A DNA stretch of 64,000 bases, from NCBI RefSeq assembly GCF_001422485.1, contig NZ_LMNF01000001.1, positions 1,859,375-1,923,374 on the forward strand. Direction: 5' to 3'. The notes under the pieces are model-generated. The model made no database searches and was not told the origin of the DNA. It worked only from the letters and a program-made list of their open reading frames with translations. Origin of the DNA: Agreia sp. Leaf283 (GTDB lineage: Bacteria; Actinomycetota; Actinomycetes; Actinomycetales; Microbacteriaceae). A program made the translations under genes and the position numbers. Of this stretch, positions 35,521-44,304 are shown piece by piece. Position 1 is the first letter of the stretch; each line of letters opens with the position of its first letter.

Positions 35521-36090
35521 CTACAGCGTGTCGACCAGCGCCGAGCGAAGCGGCTCGCTGAGCCCTGACGGAACATCCACCTCGACGCCGAGCGCGTGAA
35601 GCGCGCGGCTGTAGTAGTTGCGGGCCGCAGCCGCGAGGGCGATGTCGACGATCTCGCGGTCGGTGAAGCCGTATTCGCGCAGGGTCGTGCTGTCGGCATC
35701 CGTCATCGCGGCCGAGTCGGTGCTGAGCTTCTCGGCGAAATCCATCATCGCGACCTCTGCGGCCGACAGACCGGCGTCGTGATAGTCGCGGGCGATGCGG
35801 ACGAGCTCGTCTTCGGAGATGTACTGCAGGGACTTCTTTCCGTGCGCGAGGCGGCAGGCCTTCGAGCGCAGCGCCCCCGCGGCCGCGAGCGTGATCAGTT
35901 CGTAGCGCCGCTTGTCCATGGGGCGCGCGATAGCGCCGATGAGGTTCTCCCAGGCGCGATAGGCCTCGGGGTTGGTTGCCATCACCCGCGTATGGCTGGG
36001 CACGTAGCCCATGTCTGCAATGTCCTCCGCATAGATCTCTGCGACCTCGCCGGTCGCCTCGCCCGGTTCAGGCGTCACGATGATGCTCAT
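35521..36090 (-). CDS. AhpD-like / carboxymuconolactone decarboxylase-family peroxidase-related protein
   Basis: 189 residues. The AhpD-like core is seen as RRYELITLAAAGALRSKACRLAHGKKSL. Only one Cys is present (CRLAH), so the CxxC redox pair of true AhpD is replaced by a Cys-x3-His pair, as in the uncharacterised peroxidase-related subgroup. The C-terminal half contains AEVAMMDFAEKLS and FTDREIVDIALAAAARNYYSRAL. Expected to act in thiol-based peroxide or substrate reduction, unproven. The start at 36090 is chosen because the sequence upstream is non-conserved. Confidence 0.82.
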   Translation of the reverse strand: MSIIVTPEPGEATGEVAEIYAEDIADMGYVPSHTRVMATNPEAYRAWENLIGAIARPMDKRRYELITLAAAGALRSKACRLAHGKKSLQYISEDELVRIARDYHDAGLSAAEVAMMDFAEKLSTDSAAMTDADSTTLREYGFTDREIVDIALAAAARNYYSRALHALGVEVDVPSGLSEPLRSALVDTL

Positions 36091-36139
36091 GCCGACATCG
36101 TGCCACCGACTCAGCGCGACATCTACCGCCAATCCAGTC

Positions 36140-36436
36140 TTAGCCAGCAGCACGCACGATGAGGTCGGCGATCTTCTTCTCCACCGCGGCCGTCACCGAG
36201 ATCACCGCGAACGACGTCGGCCATATCTCCCCGTCGTCGAGCGCCGCGTCCTCGCTGAAGCCCAACGTGCAGTACCGCGTCTTGAACTTCGCGGCGCTCT
36301 CCACGAACAGGATGACCTTGCCCTCCTTGTTCGCGTAGGCGGGCTGGCTGTACCAGGTCTTCGGAGTCAGCTGGGGCGCGTGTTCCGCGACCAGTTCGTG
36401 GATGCGGCCCGCGATAGCGGCATCCGATTCGGGCAT
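36140..36436 (-). pseudogene. 5'-truncated copy of the DUF1801-like gene at 38130
   Basis: The 98 codons match residues 48-143 of the intact gene at 38130-38567 nearly throughout (for example PKTWYSQPAYANKEGKVILF in both), with most changes near the 3' end. Similarity stops exactly after the ATG of MPESDAAIAG, and the 47 N-terminal codons are missing. No ribosome site precedes this ATG. It is either a remnant or an expressed short version. The two copies bracket the ECF sigma module. Confidence 0.75.
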
Positions 36437-36460
36437 CTGGATCGAGCGGCGCTACCTGCG

Positions 36461-36488
36461 CCGCCGGCGTTGTCCTGGACGCCGGCGG
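36461..36488. terminator. Hairpin downstream of the ECF module
   Basis: A perfect 10-bp stem CCGCCGGCGT/ACGCCGGCGG with an 8-nt loop, lying 112 bp beyond the stop of the secreted-domain gene and 25 bp from the truncated DUF1801 copy. A T-rich TTTATT follows on the plus strand. The stem may stop the minus-strand module transcript. Confidence 0.55.
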
Positions 36489-36599
36489 TTTATTCCGTCA
36501 GCAGTCGCTCAGCGAACAGACTCTCGTTTGCTGCATCCCATCGCCCAGAAACATTGTGGCGCGCCGCTGGTCAGGCGAGGGTGAGCGGTGCATTGGCGG

Positions 36600-37424
36600 T
36601 CACGCTGGGCAGCGCTCGGAGGGCACGGTCTTGACGCTGTTGTTTTCGTACGGAATGAGGGACTCGTTGGCGATCTGTATCACCCCCACGGTGTCGTTGA
36701 TGATGGCGAAGACGATCCACCCACCGTTGCCGTCGGAGAGACCGTAGTAGGAGTTTTCGTCGCCCTGATACATCCCTGTCTTCTCAATGCCGGGGTAGGT
36801 CGACAGCAGTTCTTCCTTCGTCGAATCGATGCCGATGCCTTCGGCTGTCTTCGGGGTGGTCGCTCGATCGTCGATGACGGGCGAACCGCCATCGCCGAAC
36901 GTGATCGCCGCCGTCGTGTTTGGCCGGTCCGGTGATCCGATGAAGCGAATGGCGAATCCGGTTGGAGCCTGGAGATCCACATTGAAACCGACGCACACCG
37001 TGTCGGTGAAGTCTGTGAAGGCGGGAAGCGTCTGTTGTTGTTCTTCGAACGAGGAACCGAGCTTGACCGGGCCGACCCCATCAAAACCGATGACCCAGGT
37101 GCTGGGATCGTTGAGGTCGATCGTGGGCGCCGCTGGGGTTGGAGGCGTTGTCGGTATGGGAGTAGGGGTGGCGGGGGCCGGCGTAGGAGTCTGGCTCGGG
37201 GTCGGAGTGACGCTGGCTACAGGGCTCGGGTCGAGGATGCCCGTGCTCAACGCATAGACGACTCCGCTCGAGATGCCGAGCGCCAGCACCACCAACGTGG
37301 CGACTCCGGCTACTCGCATGCCGCGACCGCGTCGGGATCTCGATGTCGACGTTCGCGCGGATGTGACGATGAGATCGCGGATCGCACTCTTGCGCCGCGG
37401 GTCGAAAGTCGGTTCGTTGTTCAT
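36600..37424 (-). CDS. Membrane protein with extracellular domain, partner of the ECF sigma factor (candidate anti-sigma)
   Basis: 274 residues. A basic cytoplasmic N-terminus (about 1-45, FDPRRKSAIRDLIV) is followed by one TM helix (about 38-60), a TPTPSQTPTPAP linker (about 72-105) and a compact exported domain (about 110-274) with two Cys. It overlaps the sigma gene by 4 nt (ATGA) and has GGAGG before its ATG, so it is made together with the sigma factor. The position is that of an anti-sigma factor, but the HxxxCxxC zinc motif of ZAS anti-sigma proteins is absent. I infer a sensor/anti-sigma role. Confidence 0.72.
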   Translation of the reverse strand: MNNEPTFDPRRKSAIRDLIVTSARTSTSRSRRGRGMRVAGVATLVVLALGISSGVVYALSTGILDPSPVASVTPTPSQTPTPAPATPTPIPTTPPTPAAPTIDLNDPSTWVIGFDGVGPVKLGSSFEEQQQTLPAFTDFTDTVCVGFNVDLQAPTGFAIRFIGSPDRPNTTAAITFGDGGSPVIDDRATTPKTAEGIGIDSTKEELLSTYPGIEKTGMYQGDENSYYGLSDGNGGWIVFAIINDTVGVIQIANESLIPYENNSVKTVPSERCPA

Positions 37425-38005
37425 CGCTCGCCTCCCATCGAAGTCAAATCTGGTTGTCGCAAAAGTTCGCTGAGTCGCACCTTTGCGCGGGAAAGGCGGG
37501 ACTTCACCGTTCCCGGGGCTATGCCGAGCGCCTCGGCTGCCTCGGCGGTGCTGAGCTCCTCGAGGAGGCACAGCGTGAGGACGTCCTGGTCTCGGCGTGG
37601 AAGCTGAGCTAGTGCCTCTCGGAGAGCGACCCGGCGGGCATCCAGATCGAGCCGCTCGTCTGTCGCTTCCGCGTGATCGGGGGTGTCCTCGGGCAGCGGG
37701 AGATGTTCGAGAGCAACGCGATAACGCCGCGAAGAGCGGGCAAAGTTGCGGAACACATAGTTGGTCGTCACCAGCAGCCAGGCAATCGTCGACCCGTCTG
37801 TGACCCGCATTGAGGTTCTGCGGCGCCATGACTCGAGAAACACGACGGCGGTGATGTCTTCGGCATCGTGCACTGATGCGGTCAGGCGCAATGCATGCCG
37901 GAAGACTCGATCGTGATGCAAATCAAAAAGCAACCCGAACGCGTCTGCGTCGCCCGCATTGACGCGCTCGAGAACGCGCCACTCCTCGATTTCATTTGCG
38001 CCCAT
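37421..38005 (-). CDS. ECF-type RNA polymerase sigma factor
   Basis: 194 residues. Region 2 (about 25-95) has FGLLFDLHHDRVFRHALRL and DAEDITAVVFLESWRR. Region 4 (about 125-185) has REALAQLPRRDQDVLTL, then the helix-turn-helix EELSTAEAAEALGIAPGTVKSRLSRA. It should direct polymerase to a small regulon under control of the coupled membrane protein. A CACTAT hexamer ends 6 nt before its ATG on the minus strand, a possible leaderless promoter. The sigma-membrane pair sits between two copies of a DUF1801-like gene. Confidence 0.92.
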   Translation of the reverse strand: MGANEIEEWRVLERVNAGDADAFGLLFDLHHDRVFRHALRLTASVHDAEDITAVVFLESWRRRTSMRVTDGSTIAWLLVTTNYVFRNFARSSRRYRVALEHLPLPEDTPDHAEATDERLDLDARRVALREALAQLPRRDQDVLTLCLLEELSTAEAAEALGIAPGTVKSRLSRAKVRLSELLRQPDLTSMGGER

Positions 38006-38129
38006 ATACCTATAGTGTCCGCTCGGGTCGCAGCGGTTCCCAATGCAGGCTTTTCGGCGTCAATCCATTCAGGAGATGTCGTCAGAGGTTCTCGGAGCCG
38101 CTGCCTCTGGCGCCGCCTGTGGGCATGAT

Positions 38130-38567
38130 CTACCTGCCAGACGCCCGCACGATCAACTCCGTGATCGCATTCTCGACGCTGGGCGTCACCGCGGTCACCG
38201 CGAATGACGTCGGCCATATCTCTCCGTCGTCGAGCGCCGCGTCCTCGCTGAAGCCCAGTGTGCAGTACCGCGTCTTGAACTTCGCGGCGCTCTGTACGAA
38301 CAGGATGACCTTGCCTTCTTTGTTCGCGTAGGCGGGCTGGCTGTACCAGGTCTTGGGTGTGAGCTGCGGCGCGTGTTCCGCGACCAGTTCGTGGATACGA
38401 CCCGCGATAGCGGCATCCGATTCGGGCATCTCGGCGATCGCCTTCGCCACGGCCTTCTCGCCCGTCTCGCGGTTCTTGCCCGCCTTGGCCTCTTCCCGCA
38501 GTTCTTTCGCGCGATCCTTGACCGCGTCGCGTTCTTCTTTCGACAGTCCTTCGGCAGCTGCGGCCAT
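38130..38567 (-). CDS. DUF1801-like protein (intact copy)
   Basis: 145 residues. A charged helical N-terminus (EGLSKEERDAVKDRAKELRE, about 6-45) precedes a DUF1801-type domain (about 48-143) with TWYSQPAYANKEGKVILF and RYCTLGFSEDAALDDGEIWP. DUF1801 proteins are small and of uncertain function (one member, YdhG, is called an iron chaperone). The start has GAAGGAG at good spacing. A truncated near-copy lies at 36140-36436. Confidence 0.82.
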   Translation of the reverse strand: MAAAAEGLSKEERDAVKDRAKELREEAKAGKNRETGEKAVAKAIAEMPESDAAIAGRIHELVAEHAPQLTPKTWYSQPAYANKEGKVILFVQSAAKFKTRYCTLGFSEDAALDDGEIWPTSFAVTAVTPSVENAITELIVRASGR

Positions 38568-38710
38568 GGTGGTCTCCTTCGGTCATACATGAACGGGGGC
38601 GCCGCGGCGTATGCGGCGTCGACTTCAGACTAGGGATGCCCGCCAGCCACGCGCTTCTCCGATCCTGACCGATCTTGATCGGCGAGCCGCACCGTGCGAC
38701 CCTGAGGCGC

Positions 38711-39091
38711 ATGACAGAGAAGTTCACCTCGGTCGACGAGTACATCGACTCGTTCCCCGCCGAGCGGCAGCAGATCCTGCGCGAGATCAGGCGCACGCTG
38801 CTCGAGGCGGTGCCTGGTGGCGAAGAGAAGTACCGCTACGACATGCCCGCCGTGATGCTCGGCGGCCGCTACGGACTGCACTACGCTGCCTGGAAGAAGT
38901 TCATCGGCCTCTATCCGATCGCGAGACTCGACGACGGCGAGTCGACCGAGCACGACGCCCTCGAAGCAGAGATAGCGCCGTTCCGCGCCGGCAAAGACTC
39001 CGTCAACTTTCCGTACTCGAAACCCATCCCGTACGACCTCATCGGGCGGGTGGCCGCGGCGCTCGCGCAGCGGCACGCGGAAGGCGGCTAA
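38711..39091 (+). CDS. DUF1801 / YdhG-like protein
   Basis: This 126-residue protein has the canonical DUF1801 pattern: SVDEYIDSFPAERQQILREI, YRYDMPAVMLGGRYGLHYAAWKKFIGLYP, and the end GKDSVNFPYSKPIPYDLIGR. It is distinct from the two neighbouring DUF1801-like genes. Function unknown. The ATG at 38711 follows a weak GAGG. The stop overlaps the convergent next gene by 4 bp. Confidence 0.87.
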   Translation: MTEKFTSVDEYIDSFPAERQQILREIRRTLLEAVPGGEEKYRYDMPAVMLGGRYGLHYAAWKKFIGLYPIARLDDGESTEHDALEAEIAPFRAGKDSVNFPYSKPIPYDLIGRVAAALAQRHAEGG

Positions 39092-39438
39092 GAGGCGACA
39101 GTCGCGAGGCCGCGGGCCACGGCGAGCACCACGATCGGCGTCGCCGCCCACAGAACGATCGTCGCAATGGCCAGGACCTTGCGTGGTTCGCGCTTTACCA
39201 GCGACGTGATGGCGAAACCGAGTCCGATCGTGCTCACCGGAATCGCGATGAATCCTGCCGCGATCGGGAACACGAGCGACTCGTTCACGCCCATGTCGCT
39301 GGGGAGCACGTCGTAGAAAGTGATGCCGAGAATGACTCCGACGATGAACAGAGCAACGGCTCCGGCCCACAGCCAAAAGCCCACGAGGGCTCGTCGTGAG
39401 GTGACGGGCATGGCCATGGGATGCGGTGCGAAAGTCAT
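39088..39438 (-). CDS. Small three-helix membrane protein
   Basis: 116 residues with three or four hydrophobic helices (about 18-42, 58-80, 88-110) and short polar loops. The pattern resembles DUF4190/DUF6463-like small membrane proteins, but no motif is decisive. Convergent with the DUF1801 gene (4-bp overlap of stop codons). Confidence 0.65.
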   Translation of the reverse strand: MTFAPHPMAMPVTSRRALVGFWLWAGAVALFIVGVILGITFYDVLPSDMGVNESLVFPIAAGFIAIPVSTIGLGFAITSLVKREPRKVLAIATIVLWAATPIVVLAVARGLATVAS

Positions 39439-39598
39439 GCGGGTCTGCTCCTGATCTCAGCGGGCCCGATCGAACAGCCTCGTCCCGAGTATCGCAGAAG
39501 GCGCATCCGGCGCCCCGCGCAACCCAACGCACACCACCGTTGGCCCTGCGTTCATCTCGTCGCTCCGGCTGGTTCACCATTCGGATGCCGCCGGCTCT

Positions 39599-39637
39599 TA
39601 GCGTCACATCATGAATCGACGGCCGGCACTCGCATGA
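39599..39637 (+). promoter_or_regulatory. Leaderless 8-codon cistron feeding into the GH92 gene
   Basis: TAGCGT (39599-39604) is a -10-like hexamer. Six nt later an ATG (39611) opens an 8-codon frame (MNRRPALA) whose TGA (39635-39637) overlaps the GH92 ATG (39634) as ATGA. The GH92 ATG has no ribosome-binding site, so re-initiation from this mini-cistron is the simplest reading. Inferred from sequence only. Confidence 0.5.
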
Positions 39638-41871
39638 TCGGGCACGTCGACCCCTTCATCGGGTCGGAGCCCACCGCCCTGACCCCGCAGACCGGACTCG
39701 CCGCGACCTGGTGGTGGCCGAAGCCCCAGATCGGCAACACGCATCCGGGCGCCACCTACCCGCTCGGCATGGTCTCGGCCTGCGCCTATTCCGGCGCCTA
39801 TCCGACCGGCTACGGCCGCTACGACCTGAGTCTCGAGGGCGTTCCCTCGACCCTGCACGAGAAGCCCACGGCATCCGGATTCACGCACTTTCAGCAGTCG
39901 GGCACCGGCGCCATTCGCAAGTACTACAACTACTTCCGCGTCACGCCCATGGTCGAGCCACTGGATGCGTTGGGCCGGCTGTGGGATCTCACGGACGAGA
40001 CCGCAGAACCCGGCTTCTACTCCGCCACGCTCGACTCCGGTGTGCGAGCAGAACTGACCGTCGGACCGAAGAGCGCCGTGCACCGGTACACGTTCCCCGA
40101 CGACCCGCGGGCGCGTGTGGTGATCGACTTCTCGCTCGGCGGGCTGTCGATTCCCTATGGCGCGACCATCCCGTTGCGCGCCCACCTCGAGACCCTCGAG
40201 CCGGGCGTCGCGCAGGGCGAGATCGTGGTCGAGGGCACGCCGATCGCCGTGTACATCGAGTGCGACACCCCGCAGTGGCGGCAGATGCTGTTCTACGACC
40301 GCCGCCTGATGCCGGGCGGCAAGCGGCTCGACTTCGACCACATCCGGCCCACGACCCTGAGGCCGTTCGGGCTCATGTGGGCGGGGCCGTCGAAGGCGGG
40401 CGAGACCATCGAGCTGCGCATCGGGTTCTCGCTGCGCGGAGTGGAGCAGGCCCGGCGCAACCTGCGAGACGACTGCGGCGACGGGCCAGCCCGGTTCGAT
40501 CCGCGGCGGGAGAAGACGAAGCGCACGTGGCGCAAGCAGCTCAAGTCGGTCGCCGTCAAGACGAGCTCAGCCGAGCGGCAGACCGTGTTCTCGACGGCGC
40601 TCTACCACTCGCTGATCAAGCCCTGCCTGGCCCCGTCGGAGAGCCCCTTCTGGCCCAGCGACGGACCCTTCGCGTTCGACATCAGCACCATGTGGGACAT
40701 CTACCGCACGCAGCTTCCACTGCTCACCGCACTCATGCCCGAGCGCGCCGTCGAACTGGCCAATGCTCTGCTCACTATCTGCGAGGAGGAGGGCAACTTT
40801 CCCATCGGCTACCGCATGGCCCGGGGGAGCGACCGCTTCTCGCGGCAGGGCAGCGCGCTCGCGCACACCTTCCTCGCCGATCTGTGCCAGCTCGGACTGC
40901 CCGGCATCGACTGGGAATGGGCGCTCGTGCACATGTCCGACGACCTGCGCCGCACCTACGGCGAGGAATTCCTGCTGCACGGCGAGGCGCATCCGATCAG
41001 CCACACCCTCGACCTCGCCTTCGGGTACTGGGCCACGGCGAAGGTCGCACGCCGGGTGGGCGACACGGCGCTCGCGGAGCAGTTCGAGGCGCTCGCCGAA
41101 CGCTGGGTGAACGCCTTCGACCCGTCGAGCGGGTTGCTGAAGGACTCCACGTACTACGAGGGCAGTCGCTACAACTACTCGTTCCGGCTGCTGCACGACA
41201 TGGCCTCGCGCATCGAGCTCAGCGGCGGGGCCGACGCCTTCGTCACACAGCTCGACGAGTTCTTCGGCTTCGGCGCTCCCGCCGTGACGCAGCCGGGCAA
41301 CAAGCCCGGCGTCGTCGAGATGCTCGCCGGCTACGAGCTCGGACGTTTCGAGGGCCTCAACAACGAGCCCGACATGGAGGCTCCCTGGGCGTACCACTAC
41401 GCCGGGCGCCCCGACCGCACCGCCGAGATCGTGCACAACGTTTTGCTGCAGCAGTTCGGAACCGGCCGCGGCGGCCTGCCCGGCAACGACGACTCCGGCG
41501 GGCTCAGCTCGTGGAACGTCTGGGCCTCGCTCGGCCTGTTCCCCGTCGCAGGCCAGAACGTCGTTCTCGTGAACGCGCCGCTCTTCGCGAGCGCGACCAT
41601 CGCTGTGGGCGACGAGAGCTTCCGCATCCGCACCCGCAATTTCGTCGAACCCGTGCATGGCGGCCCGGTGCAGTACGTGCAGTCGATGCAGCTGAACGGC
41701 GCCCCGCTCGACCGCAGCTGGATCAGCGGATCCGAGCTGCATCGCGGCGGCGAGCTGCTGGTCGACCTCGGCCCCGAACCCAGCGACTGGGCCACGACGA
41801 AACTTCCTCCATCGCGTCCCGGCCCGGTACGCGAACCCTCCATTTCACCAATCCAGGGAGTACAGCCATGA
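39634..41871 (+). CDS. GH92-family alpha-mannosidase
   Basis: This is a 745-residue glycoside hydrolase. Family 92 features: an N-terminal beta-sandwich beginning HVDPFIGSEP, TPTGYGRYD-like substrate loops, the (alpha/alpha)6 barrel with FDISTMWDIYRTQLPLLT, and the catalytic/calcium motif GNDDSGGLSSWNVWASLG (about 617). GH92 enzymes are Ca-dependent exo-mannosidases (alpha-1,2/1,3/1,6). There is no signal peptide, so the substrate must be cytoplasmic, such as an imported or endogenous mannoconjugate. Overlaps the GT4 gene by 4 nt. The ATG itself lacks a ribosome site. Confidence 0.92.
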   Translation: MIGHVDPFIGSEPTALTPQTGLAATWWWPKPQIGNTHPGATYPLGMVSACAYSGAYPTGYGRYDLSLEGVPSTLHEKPTASGFTHFQQSGTGAIRKYYNYFRVTPMVEPLDALGRLWDLTDETAEPGFYSATLDSGVRAELTVGPKSAVHRYTFPDDPRARVVIDFSLGGLSIPYGATIPLRAHLETLEPGVAQGEIVVEGTPIAVYIECDTPQWRQMLFYDRRLMPGGKRLDFDHIRPTTLRPFGLMWAGPSKAGETIELRIGFSLRGVEQARRNLRDDCGDGPARFDPRREKTKRTWRKQLKSVAVKTSSAERQTVFSTALYHSLIKPCLAPSESPFWPSDGPFAFDISTMWDIYRTQLPLLTALMPERAVELANALLTICEEEGNFPIGYRMARGSDRFSRQGSALAHTFLADLCQLGLPGIDWEWALVHMSDDLRRTYGEEFLLHGEAHPISHTLDLAFGYWATAKVARRVGDTALAEQFEALAERWVNAFDPSSGLLKDSTYYEGSRYNYSFRLLHDMASRIELSGGADAFVTQLDEFFGFGAPAVTQPGNKPGVVEMLAGYELGRFEGLNNEPDMEAPWAYHYAGRPDRTAEIVHNVLLQQFGTGRGGLPGNDDSGGLSSWNVWASLGLFPVAGQNVVLVNAPLFASATIAVGDESFRIRTRNFVEPVHGGPVQYVQSMQLNGAPLDRSWISGSELHRGGELLVDLGPEPSDWATTKLPPSRPGPVREPSISPIQGVQP

Positions 41872-43154
41872 CCACCATCGACAACCGTCTCGTGATCATC
41901 GTGCGAGCCGATCCGGTCATCTGCGGCCACTCCGTGGAGGCCCGCAACCTGGCCGAGACCGCCCTCGAGCGTGGCTTCGACGAGGTGCGCATCATCACCT
42001 GGCCCATCGACGTGCTCGAGCGCGCGGGTCTGCCGCTCAAGCCGCTCGACTCGGTTCTGCCCTACAGCGACGGCATCATCGTCGAGCGCCCGGAACCGGT
42101 CGGCGACTACAAGGTGCCCGATGGCCGCCACCTCGCCGGCATCACCGGACGCCTCGTCGAGCTCTTCACCGACGGCGTTCCCACCGTGTGCCTCTCGCTC
42201 TACCTGAGCCCGCACACCATCGCCGCGGCCGACGCCGTTCGCGCCGCGGAAGGAACCGGCCTGCCGGTGAACGTCACCACCATTGCCGAGGCCGTGGGCT
42301 CCGACGTCACCAACGTGGTGCGCACCGCCGTGGAGGAGGGCAGGCTCGGCGCCGCGGCCCACATCCTCACGAGCTACCTCAGCCAGGACTACTGCGTTGC
42401 CGTCTCGGACTACACCCGCCAGCTCATCATCAGCGAGGCCGAGCGCGTCGACGAACAGCACGGAACCCGCTTCGCCGAGCAGTGCCGCGCCAAGATCCGC
42501 GTCTCGTACCCCGCCATCGACGCCGACGCCTACGTCGATCTCGACGACGGACTGCTGAACGAGGTGCTCGCTGCCCGCGGACTCGAGCGCGACGGCTACG
42601 TGCTGTTCCTCTCGCGACTCACCCACGCCAAGGGCGTCGAGGAGCTCATCGAGGGCTTCGAGCGGAGCGGCGTGCACCGCGACAAGACCCTGGTCATCGC
42701 CGGCCGGGGCCCGCAGGCCGACGCATTCCGCGCGGCCGCCGCGGCATCCGGGGTCTCGTCGCGCATCCGGTTTCTCGATGACGTGGGAGACGCCGAGAAG
42801 CCGTACCTGATGAAGGGATGCGCGGCCTTCGTTCTGCCCAGCAAGCCGCGGCCCGAATTCGTCGAGACGTTCGGCATCGCCCTCGCCGAGAAGATGCTCG
42901 CCGGAGGCGGCCCGATCATCACGACCCTCACCGGCGGAATCGGCGAGGCGATCGGCGACCACGCGATCGTCGTTCCCGTCGAAGACCCGGATGCGATCGC
43001 CCGGGCCCTCGTGCGGGCTCTCGTCGAGACCACGGCCGACGAACGCGAGGAGTGGGCGGCACGCGCCCGCGAGTACGCCCTGCAGTTCGACCGCCGCGTG
43101 GTCTTCGACCGCATGTTCGAGCCGGTCGTGCGTCGGGCCGTTCCGGTGAGCTAG
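41868..43154 (+). CDS. GT4-family glycosyltransferase
   Basis: 428 residues, GT-B fold. The N-terminal acceptor domain contains GHSVEARNLAETALERGF. The C-terminal donor domain has VLFLSRLTHAKGVEELIEGF, LVIAGRGPQ and the nucleotide-sugar motif EFVETFGIALAEKMLAGGGPI with the E-x7-E glutamates. Probably retaining, with an NDP- or GDP-sugar donor. It overlaps the GH92 gene (ATGA) and also has a GGGAG site. With the acyltransferase 3 nt downstream it suggests building or turnover of an acylated glycoside; the acceptor is unknown. Confidence 0.88.
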   Translation: MTTIDNRLVIIVRADPVICGHSVEARNLAETALERGFDEVRIITWPIDVLERAGLPLKPLDSVLPYSDGIIVERPEPVGDYKVPDGRHLAGITGRLVELFTDGVPTVCLSLYLSPHTIAAADAVRAAEGTGLPVNVTTIAEAVGSDVTNVVRTAVEEGRLGAAAHILTSYLSQDYCVAVSDYTRQLIISEAERVDEQHGTRFAEQCRAKIRVSYPAIDADAYVDLDDGLLNEVLAARGLERDGYVLFLSRLTHAKGVEELIEGFERSGVHRDKTLVIAGRGPQADAFRAAAAASGVSSRIRFLDDVGDAEKPYLMKGCAAFVLPSKPRPEFVETFGIALAEKMLAGGGPIITTLTGGIGEAIGDHAIVVPVEDPDAIARALVRALVETTADEREEWAARAREYALQFDRRVVFDRMFEPVVRRAVPVS

Positions 43155-43157
43155 CGG

Positions 43158-44210
43158 GTGGGTGCTCGGCTCGCGTGGGTGGATGCCGCGCGCGGCGTCT
43201 GCGTGCTGCTGGTCGTTCTGCTGCACGTGCGCATCTTCGTGTACGCGCCACTGACGCCTGCCACGAACGGCGTCGAGATCTGGACGCAGCTCACCGAGTT
43301 CTTCGGGGCGTTCCGGCTTCCCCTGCTGTTCGTGGTGTCGGGGCTCGTCGCCTCGAAGCGCGTGCGCGCCGGATGGAGCGACCGACGCACGCTTCTGCGC
43401 GCGGTCTCGCTGTACTGGCTCTACCTCGTGTGGCTCACGGTGTACGCGCTGCTGTCGATCGTCGTGATCTCGCCGGGCATTCCCTTTCGCATCATGACGT
43501 TCGGGCACTACGCCGCGCAGCTCGTGGTGCCCGACTCGATGCTGTGGTTCATCTTCGCGCTCGCGGCCTACGTGGTGCTGCTCACCAGTCTTCATCGGGT
43601 GCGGCCGGCCGTGATGCTCGCCGTGCTCGCGATCATCTCCGTCGCGACGGGAGCCGCGCCCGTGACGAGGGATGAGGCGCTCTGGCTGCACGTCGTCTAC
43701 TACGCGGTGTTCTTCGCGGTCGGCGTCTACCTCGCGCCCGCGCTGCGGGCGCTCGCCGCGAACAGAGCGCGCTGGCGCGTGCCCCTGGCCGTCGGCGCAT
43801 TCATGGCATGCCAGCTGCTGTGGCAGCAGAGCGTCGAGGGCACCGTGCTCGAGAGCGCTCTGCGGCTGCTGCGAGACGGCTCTGCCGTCGTGCTGTCGAT
43901 CATCGTGATCGCCCTGCTCGTGCGCTGGCAGCCGTTCGCCGCGACGGCCTCGGCGATCGGCAGGCGCACGCTGCCCATCTTCGTGCTGCAGCTGCCGCTG
44001 ATCTGGCTGCTGTACCTGCTGCCTCCGGTCGAGTGGTCGCTCGGCGTCGCATGGATCCGCCATTTGGCGCCGCTGCTCTTCACGGCGCTGATCGTCGTGG
44101 CGAGCCTGGGCATCCACTCGCTGGTGATGCGCGGATCGGGGCGCGTGCTCTTCGGGCTGCCGCAGGCGTGGCGCCGACGAATTCTGCAGAGGGTCGCATC
44201 CGAGGCATAG
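43158..44210 (+). CDS. Acyltransferase-3-family membrane protein
   Basis: 350 residues with about ten TM helices. The start LAWVDAARGVCVLLVVLLHV is the acyltransferase-3/OafA signature with the catalytic His in LLHVRIF, and FRLPLLFVVSGLVAS follows. Members O-acetylate or O-acylate surface sugars, or are involved in opine-like export. GTG start 3 nt after the GT4 stop, third gene of the GH92 operon. Confidence 0.87.
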   Translation: MGARLAWVDAARGVCVLLVVLLHVRIFVYAPLTPATNGVEIWTQLTEFFGAFRLPLLFVVSGLVASKRVRAGWSDRRTLLRAVSLYWLYLVWLTVYALLSIVVISPGIPFRIMTFGHYAAQLVVPDSMLWFIFALAAYVVLLTSLHRVRPAVMLAVLAIISVATGAAPVTRDEALWLHVVYYAVFFAVGVYLAPALRALAANRARWRVPLAVGAFMACQLLWQQSVEGTVLESALRLLRDGSAVVLSIIVIALLVRWQPFAATASAIGRRTLPIFVLQLPLIWLLYLLPPVEWSLGVAWIRHLAPLLFTALIVVASLGIHSLVMRGSGRVLFGLPQAWRRRILQRVASEA

Positions 44211-44304
44211 GGCGGGCCCAGCGCCTGCACGTCGCGAACGTACGGTACGGTATGGGCGTTCCGCACGACGATCACGATTCATTTCACCGATGGAGAACTC
44301 ACCG

